A stretch of DNA of 64,000 bases from Streptomyces griseocarneus. GTDB taxonomy: Bacteria > Actinomycetota > Actinomycetes > Streptomycetales > Streptomycetaceae. The stretch spans positions 496,170 to 560,169 of the forward strand of contig NZ_BNBL01000002.1 in assembly GCF_014655595.1 (NCBI RefSeq), given 5' to 3'. The notes beneath the pieces were generated by a model. It was given only the letters and a program-made list of their open reading frames with translations, was not told the origin of the DNA and made no database searches. Position numbers and translations under genes: made by a program. This document shows, piece by piece, positions 57,594 to 64,000 of this stretch (position 1 is its first letter; each line of letters begins with the position of its first letter).

Positions 57594-57699
57594 CACTCTA
57601 TTGCTTAAGGATATGAATCATCTAAGCCTTTAACTACCTCTGGCCGCCTCTCGGCCGTCATCCACCGGCACCTACCGGCCCGTCCTCTGGAGCACCGCC

Positions 57700-59022
57700 A
57701 TGACCTCCGAAACCACCGACACCGCCCCGGCCGCCGTCGTCGCGCGACTGCGGGCCGGGTTCGCGACCGGCCGCACCAAGCCGCTCGACTGGCGGCTCGG
57801 CCAGCTGCGCGCCCTGCGCACGCTGCTCACCGAACGGTCCGAGGAGCTCCTGGCCGCCCTGCACGCCGACCTGGGCAAGGGGCCGAAGGAGGCCTACCGC
57901 ACCGAGATCGGCTTCACCCTGAACGAGCTGGACCACACCGTCGCGCACCTGGCCGAGTGGCTGAGCCCGCGGCCGGTCACCGTCCCGGACGCCTTCCGGC
58001 CGGCCGAGGCCCGCGTGGTGCGCGACCCGCTGGGCGTGGTGCTGGTCATCGCGCCGTGGAACTACCCGCTCCAGCTCGCCCTGACCCCGCTGGTGGGAGC
58101 GCTGGCGGCGGGCAACGCGGCCGTGGTCAAGCCCAGCGAGCTGGCACCGGCCACGTCGGCGGCGCTGGCCCGGCTCCTGCCGCGCTACCTCGACCCGCAG
58201 GCCGTCGCGGTCGTGGAGGGAGCCGTACCGGAGACCACCGCGCTGCTGGAGCAGCGGTTCGACCACATCTTCTACACCGGCAACGGCACGGTCGCGCGCA
58301 TCGTCATGGCCGCCGCCGCCCGGCACCTGACCCCCGTCACGCTGGAGCTCGGCGGCAAGAGCCCCGTGCTGGTCGAGCCCGGCGCCGACCTGGCCGTCAC
58401 GGCGGAGCGGATCGTACGCGGCAAGTTCCTCAACGCCGGCCAGACCTGCGTCGCACCGGACTACGTGCTCGCCATCGGCGACACCGCCGCCGCGCTCGAG
58501 GAGCACCTGGCCGCCGCCGTCCGGGCGACGTACGGCGAGGACCCGTCGGCCGACGAGGAGTACGGGCGGATCGTCAACGACCGGCACTTCGACCGGCTCA
58601 CCGGCCTTCTGGGCGAGGGGCGCGTCGTCACCGGCGGCGAGCACGACCGGGCGACCCGCTACCTCGCCCCGACCGTGCTCGCCGACGTCTCCCCGGACGC
58701 GCCGGTGATGCGCGAGGAGATATTCGGGCCGATCCTGCCGGTCATCGGCGTGCCCGACCTGGACGCGGCGATCGCGTTCGTCAACGAGCGCGACAAGCCG
58801 CTCGCCCTGTACGCCTTCACCGACTCCCCGCGGACCAAGCAGCGGCTGGCCGAGGAGACGTCCTCCGGCGCGCTCACCTTCGGCCTGCCCGTCTCCCACC
58901 TGGCCGTGCCCGAGCTGCCGTTCGGCGGCGTCGGCGAGAGCGGCATGGGCCGCTACCACGGCCCGTACTCCATCGACACGTTCAGCCACACCAAGGCCGT
59001 CCTCGACAAGCCCCTCGGCTGA
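57700..59022 (+). CDS. Aldehyde dehydrogenase
   Basis: The 440-residue NAD(P)-dependent enzyme has [15 protein letters not shown] (conserved Glu region), the catalytic Cys in [17 protein letters not shown], and the cofactor-binding [11 protein letters not shown] region (FYTGN). Length and the short N-terminus resemble ALDH3-type enzymes, which oxidise fatty or aromatic aldehydes. ATG 57700 directly opens [11 protein letters not shown] MarR-type palindrome in its promoter suggests induction by an aldehyde or phenolic ligand. The next gene, a maleylpyruvate isomerase-family protein, follows 107 bp downstream. Confidence 0.9.
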   Translation: MTSETTDTAPAAVVARLRAGFATGRTKPLDWRLGQLRALRTLLTERSEELLAALHADLGKGPKEAYRTEIGFTLNELDHTVAHLAEWLSPRPVTVPDAFRPAEARVVRDPLGVVLVIAPWNYPLQLALTPLVGALAAGNAAVVKPSELAPATSAALARLLPRYLDPQAVAVVEGAVPETTALLEQRFDHIFYTGNGTVARIVMAAAARHLTPVTLELGGKSPVLVEPGADLAVTAERIVRGKFLNAGQTCVAPDYVLAIGDTAAALEEHLAAAVRATYGEDPSADEEYGRIVNDRHFDRLTGLLGEGRVVTGGEHDRATRYLAPTVLADVSPDAPVMREEIFGPILPVIGVPDLDAAIAFVNERDKPLALYAFTDSPRTKQRLAEETSSGALTFGLPVSHLAVPELPFGGVGESGMGRYHGPYSIDTFSHTKAVLDKPLG

Positions 59023-59129
59023 CCGGCCCGCCCCCCACCGCCCCGCACCCCGGCGGACACCACCCCACCCGCGCTCCCCGGCCCGGCACCGCAGCCGGCC
59101 GGGGGGCGCCTACGACAAGGACACCGGAC

Positions 59130-59921
59130 ATGAATCCAGACGCCCACGCCTCGGCCGTCGCGACGGAGACGGCGGCGTTCGTCGCCCTCGTCAAGGGCGC
59201 CGACCTCTCCACCCCGGTGCCGTCCTGCCCGGGCTGGACCCTCGCCGACCTGACCCGGCACGTCGGCAGCGTCCACCGCTGGTTCACGGCCCTGATGCGA
59301 CAGCGCGTCCAGCAGCCGCCGGCAAGCCGTGATGTGGACCTGCGCCTGCCGGAGCGGCCCGAGGACTACCCGGACTGGCTGGCCGGGAGCGCCGCCGAGG
59401 CCGCCGACGTCTTCGCGGCGACGGACCTCGACGCCCCGATGTGGGCCTGGGGCGTCGACCAGCACGCCCGCTTCTGGGTCCGCCGCATGCTCTGCGAGAC
59501 GCTCGTGCACCGGGCCGACGCCGAACGCGCCCTCGGACTCACCCCGCACATCGACCGCGAACTGGCGGTGGACGGCATCGACGAGTTCCTGACCAACCTG
59601 CCCTTCGCCACCCCCTTCGCGCCCCGGACGGCCGAACTGCGCGCCCCCGACCGGACCATCCGCTTCAGCTGTACGGACGGCGACGGCGACGGGAGCGGCG
59701 AGGGAGACGGTGGCGGCGACTGGCTGATCCTCCTGCGCCCCGACGGCTTCGGCCTCGTGGCCGGCGACGCGGAGCCGCGAACGGCGGACGCGACGGTCCA
59801 GGGCACGGCAGCGGATCTGCTCCTGCTGCTCTACGGCCGCCTCGACCGCGAGAGCGACGCCTTCCGGCTCCGGGGCGACCGGGACCTGCTCGCCCACTGG
59901 TTCGCCAACTCGGCGTTCTGA
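59130..59921 (+). CDS. Maleylpyruvate isomerase-family (mycothiol-dependent) protein
   Basis: The 263-residue protein has the actinobacterial DinB-like mycothiol-binding pattern: PVPSCPGWTLADLTRHVGSVHRWFTALM, and ARFWVRRMLCETLVHRADAERALG with the conserved His. A C-terminal sterol-carrier-like domain (SCP2-type, about 100 residues) follows the four-helix domain. Members isomerise maleylpyruvate or transfer mycothiol to electrophiles. ATG 59130 is preceded by ACAAGGACA. It stands between the aldehyde dehydrogenase and a convergent flavin monooxygenase, so detoxification is a likely theme. Confidence 0.85.
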   Translation: MNPDAHASAVATETAAFVALVKGADLSTPVPSCPGWTLADLTRHVGSVHRWFTALMRQRVQQPPASRDVDLRLPERPEDYPDWLAGSAAEAADVFAATDLDAPMWAWGVDQHARFWVRRMLCETLVHRADAERALGLTPHIDRELAVDGIDEFLTNLPFATPFAPRTAELRAPDRTIRFSCTDGDGDGSGEGDGGGDWLILLRPDGFGLVAGDAEPRTADATVQGTAADLLLLLYGRLDRESDAFRLRGDRDLLAHWFANSAF

Positions 59922-59954
59922 GCGCGGGCCCGCAGACGCGGTCCTCGGGCGGTG

Positions 59955-61460
59955 TCACCTGACGGGCGCCCGGAGTTCGCCGGCACGTCCGTACCAGGTG
60001 TAGGCGGCGGGATCGAAGCGGTTCAGCCGGCGCACGAGCCGCCCGGTGGACCAGGGCCAGATGAAGGCGTTGCGGCCGCTGGGGCTGAAGTAGTAGCTCG
60101 AGCAGCCACCGGAGTTGTAGACGGTGGTCCGCAACGCCTTCTGCACCGCCGCGTTGTACGCGGCCTGCACGGCGGGGCGGACGTCGAGGACGGCACGGCC
60201 GGAGCGGCCCAGATGGGTCAGCGCGGCGGTGAGGTGGGCGAGCTGGGCCTCGACGACGGTGATCGCGGAAGTGTTGCCGGTGTGCACGTTGGGGCCCAGT
60301 AGCAGGAAGAGGTTGGGGAATCCGCTGACGCTCGTACCGAGGTATGCCTCGGGGCCGTCGTTCCAGACCTGGTGCAGCGTACGGCCGTCCGCGCCCCGCA
60401 CCTGGCGGGCGAGCGGGAGGTCGCCGATGTGGAAGCCGGTGGCCAGCACGATGACGTCGGCACGGACCTGGCTGCCGTCGGCGCCGACGAGCCGGTCCGC
60501 GCGCACGGCGGTCACCGCGGTGGGGTGCAGGTGGACATGGGGGCGGGCCAGGGCGGCGTAGTACGTACTCGAGGTCAACAGCCGTCTGCAGCCCAGGGCG
60601 TAGTCCGGGGTGAGCGCGCGGCGCAGTCCCCGGTCGCGGACGGCCAGCCGCAGGTGGGCCCGGGCGCCGGCCTGCACGGGCCGGACGAGCCAGGGGTGCC
60701 GGAAGGCGAACCCGAAGGCCTCCTGCAGCCCGTACTGCGCGGCGCGCAGGGCGCGGTGTCCGCCGGGCGTGCGGCGCAGGCGGTCGAGGGGCCGGGGGAG
60801 GGGGAGGTCGGGCTTGGGCAGTATCCAGTGGGCCGTGCGCTGAAATATGTGGAGAGCCGCCGTCCGCTCCTGGATCTCGGGAACGACCTGAACGGCGGAG
60901 GCGCCGGTGCCCACGACGGCGACACGGCGCCCGGTCAGGTCGACGCCGTGGTCCCACCGGGCCGTGTGGAAGACCGGCCCGGCGAACCCCCCGAGCCCGG
61001 GCAGGTCGGGCAGGCGCGGCCGGTGCCACGGTCCGGTGGCCAGGACCAGGACCGCGGCTCTGTACGGCCCGTCGGTGGTGTCCAGCTGCCAGCGGGCGGA
61101 GGCCCGGTCCCACCGGGCCCGCAGCACCCGCACCCCGCAGCGCAGGACCTCGCCGACGCCGTACCGCTCGGCCGTCGCCCTGAGATAGCCGTGGATCTCC
61201 CGCTGTCCGGCGAAGAGCCGGCTCCAGCCGGGACCGGGAGCGAAGGAATAGCTGTACAGGGTGGCGGGCACGTCGCAGGCGCAGCCCGGGTAGGTGTTGT
61301 CCCGCCAGGTGCCGCCCACGTCCCGGGCCTTCTCCAGGACGACGAGGTCGTCGAAGCCCTCCTGGCGCAGCCGGACGGCCGCCCCGATACCGGAGAACCC
61401 CGCTCCGACGACCACCACCCGGACGTCTCGGCCCGGTCGGGCGTCCTGTGCTCCGGTCAT
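59955..61460 (-). CDS. Baeyer-Villiger-type flavin monooxygenase
   Basis: A 501-residue FAD/NADPH enzyme. VVVVGAGFSGIGAAVRLRQ binds FAD, the Baeyer-Villiger fingerprint FxGxxxHxxxW is present as FAGPVFHTARW, and the NADPH loop is VAVVGTGASAVQVVPEI. Members insert oxygen next to a ketone carbonyl or oxygenate heteroatoms. It is transcribed leftward and converges on the maleylpyruvate isomerase gene (34 bp apart). ATG 61460 opens MTGAQDARPG. The regulator is not evident. It may belong to the partial cluster at the right edge, but no linkage is proven. Confidence 0.9.
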   Translation of the reverse strand: MTGAQDARPGRDVRVVVVGAGFSGIGAAVRLRQEGFDDLVVLEKARDVGGTWRDNTYPGCACDVPATLYSYSFAPGPGWSRLFAGQREIHGYLRATAERYGVGEVLRCGVRVLRARWDRASARWQLDTTDGPYRAAVLVLATGPWHRPRLPDLPGLGGFAGPVFHTARWDHGVDLTGRRVAVVGTGASAVQVVPEIQERTAALHIFQRTAHWILPKPDLPLPRPLDRLRRTPGGHRALRAAQYGLQEAFGFAFRHPWLVRPVQAGARAHLRLAVRDRGLRRALTPDYALGCRRLLTSSTYYAALARPHVHLHPTAVTAVRADRLVGADGSQVRADVIVLATGFHIGDLPLARQVRGADGRTLHQVWNDGPEAYLGTSVSGFPNLFLLLGPNVHTGNTSAITVVEAQLAHLTAALTHLGRSGRAVLDVRPAVQAAYNAAVQKALRTTVYNSGGCSSYYFSPSGRNAFIWPWSTGRLVRRLNRFDPAAYTWYGRAGELRAPVR

Positions 61461-61614
61461 CCGCCCAGTCTGGGGGGACCCGCCCGGCGCCCGTCAGGGC
61501 GCGCGCCGGGCGTGTGATCCCCGCGGCGCGACCGCCGGGGGCGTGAGCCGGGCTCTCCGCGACCGGACGGGAGCCGTCACGACCGTCACGACCGGAGGTG
61601 CGGCCGCCGCTCGG

Positions 61615-62856
61615 TCATGCCGTCGGCCGGGAGCCCGGCCGGGAGTTCAAGCGGGCGGTCACGGCCGACAGGGCGGCCGCCGTGACGCCCAGCCCCGCGG
61701 TGACGGCGACGAACGCCGGGCCCGCCGGCTGCCAGGGGCTCAGCACGGTGGTGCCCACGGCGACGCCCAGGTGGTCCAGCGTGCCGTTCCACGAGACCAC
61801 GCTCGCCCGCCGGCGAGGGCTGGCGCTGCCGAGGTAGGTCTGCTGCGTGGTGTAGAAGGCGCCCCCGGCCGCGAACCACACGAACAGCGCAGGCAGGGTG
61901 ACCGCGAGCTGGGTGACGGACAGGGCGACGACGGCCGCTGCCACGAACACCAGGGCCAGGACGGCCGACAGCCCGTTCTCGTCGCGGCCGCGATCGCGCA
62001 CCCGGTCGATCACCCGGCCGGCCAGCACCGACCCGGCCAGGGATCCCGCGCCCACCAGCAGCCCGATCAGCCCCAGCCGTCCCGCGTCGAACGCGTAGCG
62101 CTCGGCGAACAGCGCGCCGACGAACGTATACGCCCCCAGCCGTCCCGCCTGCAGGAACCCCGTCGACAGCAGCGGCAGCGCCAGCCGCTTCTCCCGCCAG
62201 ATCCCGAACCCGCCCAGCACCGAACCGCGGCGGGCCGGATGGGGACCGCGCAGCAGCCAGAGGACGAGGATCACCACCGGCGCCAGCCCGGCGGCCAGGG
62301 CGGCGAACGCCCAGGACCAGTCGGCGGTCTGCGCGAGCAGCCCGCCCAGCGGCACGCCCAGGACCTGGCCGAGGGCGTAGCAAGCGACCCCGCCCGCCAC
62401 CGCGCGGCCACGTTGGCGCGGCGCCGCGGCCTCGGCGAAGTAGGCCCACATGGCCGGTGCGGCCATGGCCCCGCCCAGCCCGGTCAGCGCGCGGGCGGCG
62501 GTCAGCGCGCCCAGGCTGCCGGCCGTGGCGCACAGCAGGTTGCCGCACAGGAACAGCAGCCCACCCCCGGCGACGAACACCCGGCGCGGAAAGCGGTCGG
62601 AGACGCCGCCGAGCAGGGGAGCGGCGACGGCGTACGTCAGCACGTAGGCCGTCACGACCTGGGCCGCGGCACCGGTGCCGACCTCCAGGTCCGCGGCGAT
62701 GGTCGGCAGCAGCGGCGAGACCAGGAAGGTCTCGCACCCCATGAGGAAGAGGAAGGCGTACAGCACGGCGCAGCGGCCCCACGGCGTGGCCCGCCGGTCG
62801 TCCTCCGCCGCCTCCCGGCGGGGGACGACCAGCGGCCGGGGGCCGGGCCCGGTCAC
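61615..62856 (-). CDS. MFS transporter coupled to ALAS
   Basis: The 413-residue transporter has 12 predicted helices and an MFS loop in GGVSDRFPRRVFVAG (DRFPRR). The GTG start at 62856 overlaps the TGA stop of the upstream 5-aminolevulinate synthase (GTGA), so translation is coupled. An upstream-open frame to 63072 is Arg/Pro-rich noise. Its pairing with a biosynthetic ALAS suggests export of the pathway product, a typical layout at the end of a biosynthetic operon. Substrate unknown. Confidence 0.9.
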   Translation of the reverse strand: MTGPGPRPLVVPRREAAEDDRRATPWGRCAVLYAFLFLMGCETFLVSPLLPTIAADLEVGTGAAAQVVTAYVLTYAVAAPLLGGVSDRFPRRVFVAGGGLLFLCGNLLCATAGSLGALTAARALTGLGGAMAAPAMWAYFAEAAAPRQRGRAVAGGVACYALGQVLGVPLGGLLAQTADWSWAFAALAAGLAPVVILVLWLLRGPHPARRGSVLGGFGIWREKRLALPLLSTGFLQAGRLGAYTFVGALFAERYAFDAGRLGLIGLLVGAGSLAGSVLAGRVIDRVRDRGRDENGLSAVLALVFVAAAVVALSVTQLAVTLPALFVWFAAGGAFYTTQQTYLGSASPRRRASVVSWNGTLDHLGVAVGTTVLSPWQPAGPAFVAVTAGLGVTAAALSAVTARLNSRPGSRPTA

Positions 62857-64000
62857 ACCGGCTCCGCGTAGGCGGGCGCGGGGGTGCGGGGCAGGCCGAG
62901 CTCGTGCCAGGTGCGGTCCAGGACGTCGGCGAAGTGGTGGACGTCGTCCGGCCGGTGGACGGGCGAGGGGTTGATGCGCAGCCGCTCGCTGCCCCGGGCG
63001 ACGCTGGGGAAGTTGATGGGCTGCGCGTACAGCGCGTGGCGCTCCAGCAGGATGCCGGCCAGCCGCCGGCACCGGTCCACGTCGCCCACCAGAACCGGCA
63101 CGATGTGGCTCTGCTCGCTCACCAGCGGGATTCCCGAACGACGCAGCAGGAACTTCAGCAGCGCGGCGCGCTCGTGCAGCTGCTTGCGCTCGGTGTCACT
63201 GGCCCGCAGGTGCCGCACGCCGGCCAGCGCGCCGGCGGCCAGGGCCGGCGGCATGGAGAGGGTGAAGATGAACGCCGGCGCCAGGCTGCGGACCGCGTCG
63301 ACCACCGGGCCGGGACCGGCCAGGTAACCGCCCGCCGTGCCGTAGCCCTTGGCGAACGTGCCCATCAGGACGGTGACCCCGTCGGCGATGCCGAGCTGCG
63401 CGGCGAGCCCCGCGCCCTGGGGTCCGTACATGCCGACGGTGTGCGCCTCGTCGACGTACACCAGGGCGTTGTGCCGCTCGGCGACCGCGCACAGGTCGGC
63501 CATGGGGGCCATGTCGCCGTCCATGGAGTAGACGGACTCGAAGGCGACCACCTTCGGCCGGCCGGGACGGACGGCGCTCAGCAGCCGGTCGAGGTCGGCG
63601 GGGTCGTTGTGGGCGAAGACGTGCCGCTCGGCGCCGCTCGCGCGCATCGCCAGGATCATCGAGGCGTGGTTGAGCCGGTCCGAGAAGAACGCGCAGTCCG
63701 GCAGCGTCCTGCCCAGGACGTACAGGGCGGCGTCGTTGGCGGCGTAGCCGGTGATGAAGGTGAGCGCGCTCTCCTTGCCGTGCAGGTCGGCCATCTCACG
63801 TTCCAGCGCGACGTGGTGCGGCGTGGTGCCGGAGATGTTGCGCGACCCGCCGGCCGCGGCGCCCGAGGCGTCCAGCGTGGCGCGCATCGCGGCCAGGACG
63901 GCGGGGTGCTGCCCCATGCCGAGGTGGTCGTTGCTGCACCAGACGGTGACCTCCCGGGGCCCCTCGGGCCGGTGGTGCAGGGCGCGCGGGAAGCGCCCGG
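62853..64000 (-). CDS. 5-aminolevulinate synthase, partial at window edge
   Basis: The visible 381 codons are the bulk of a PLP-dependent ALAS: SNDHLGMGQHPAVLAAMRATLDA at the N-terminal side, FITGYAANDAALYVLGR, YVDEAHTVGMYGP and the PLP lysine in LMGTFAKGYGTAGGYLAGP. The gene continues past the right edge. It condenses glycine with succinyl-CoA. Streptomycetes make heme through the C5 route from glutamyl-tRNA, so an ALAS here is normally a secondary-metabolic enzyme that feeds the 2-amino-3-hydroxycyclopentenone (C5N) unit of manumycin-type and related compounds. Its stop overlaps the MFS start, so both sit in one operon. Confidence 0.9.
   Translation of the reverse strand, partial: GRFPRALHHRPEGPREVTVWCSNDHLGMGQHPAVLAAMRATLDASGAAAGGSRNISGTTPHHVALEREMADLHGKESALTFITGYAANDAALYVLGRTLPDCAFFSDRLNHASMILAMRASGAERHVFAHNDPADLDRLLSAVRPGRPKVVAFESVYSMDGDMAPMADLCAVAERHNALVYVDEAHTVGMYGPQGAGLAAQLGIADGVTVLMGTFAKGYGTAGGYLAGPGPVVDAVRSLAPAFIFTLSMPPALAAGALAGVRHLRASDTERKQLHERAALLKFLLRRSGIPLVSEQSHIVPVLVGDVDRCRRLAGILLERHALYAQPINFPSVARGSERLRINPSPVHRPDDVHHFADVLDRTWHELGLPRTPAPAYAEPV

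Noticed and set aside
1..64000. Other systems looked for: CRISPR arrays, rRNA genes, insertion sequences, restriction-modification genes
   Set aside because: No regularly spaced repeats, no rRNA-like stretches, no transposase frame with terminal inverted repeats and no methylase/endonuclease pair were seen.

Overview
The window is high-GC actinomycete DNA, almost certainly a Streptomyces chromosome. Codon third positions are strongly G/C, GTG starts and 4-bp GTGA overlaps are common, and the gene families are typical of the genus: MmyB-type and fused GntR-TetR regulators, mycothiol-type maleylpyruvate isomerase family, a LAETG sortase substrate, and the 24-residue ribosomal protein bL37. No rRNA, tRNA, CRISPR array or intact mobile element was seen.

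Region 1 (1-3.9 kb) holds small housekeeping or hypothetical genes: a partial membrane protein, a YjdM zinc ribbon, a short-chain dehydrogenase and an RNase HI-like protein. Region 2 (4.0-15.5 kb) is the most distinctive part. It is a leftward run of ten genes: CMP N-glycosidase (MilB/BlsM type), guanidino N-methyltransferase (GAMT/BlsL type), a CHAT/caspase-like protein (BlsK type), an MFS exporter, an ATP-grasp ligase, a DegT-family aminotransferase, a lysine-2,3-aminomutase family radical SAM enzyme, a small GT-B-like protein, a radical SAM protein (BlsE type) and a cytosylglucuronate synthase-like glycosyltransferase. Content and order match what I recall of the blasticidin S cluster (blsD to blsM). 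The predicted route is CMP to cytosine, cytosine plus UDP-glucuronate to cytosylglucuronate, radical decarboxylation and transamination of the sugar, beta-arginine formation and ligation, leucyl masking, guanidine N-methylation and export.

Region 3 (15.5-25 kb) has an MmyB-type regulator with a divergent tautomerase, a lipoprotein, a giant HEAT-like protein, a two-component system and a small island of atypical composition. Region 4 (25-28.8 kb) is a chitin-attack and wall locus: a CBM2-GH18 chitinase, a copper LPMO (AA10) with a histidine-rich linker and cell-wall sorting signal, and a secreted lytic transglycosylase-like protein. Region 5 (28.9-39.8 kb) is a series of regulator/enzyme pairs with visible palindromic operators: PadR/acyl-CoA dehydrogenase, GntR-TetR/FAD monooxygenase, WYL/DUF3224 and TetR/CocE hydrolase.

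Region 6 (39.8-50.8 kb) mixes bL37, a ricin-type lectin, a YbaK-like deacylase, a Ser-x-x repeat protein, a PASTA-like protein, an MFS exporter, a quinone oxidoreductase with an ArsR regulator, a secreted trypsin-like protein, a VOC protein, an amidase and a membrane protein whose start lies in a hairpin. Region 7 (50.8-57.4 kb) has a complete P450/ferredoxin reductase/ferredoxin operon, a secreted RelA/SpoT-like protein resembling ATP nucleotide 3'-pyrophosphokinase, a SnoaL protein and an aspartate aminotransferase. Region 8 (57.7-64 kb) holds an aldehyde dehydrogenase, a maleylpyruvate isomerase-family protein, a Baeyer-Villiger-type monooxygenase, an MFS exporter and, cut by the window edge, a 5-aminolevulinate synthase. 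In Streptomyces this enzyme usually marks a pathway making a C5N unit, so a second biosynthetic cluster may begin here. All functional names come from reading translated motifs and from family knowledge; no database search was run.
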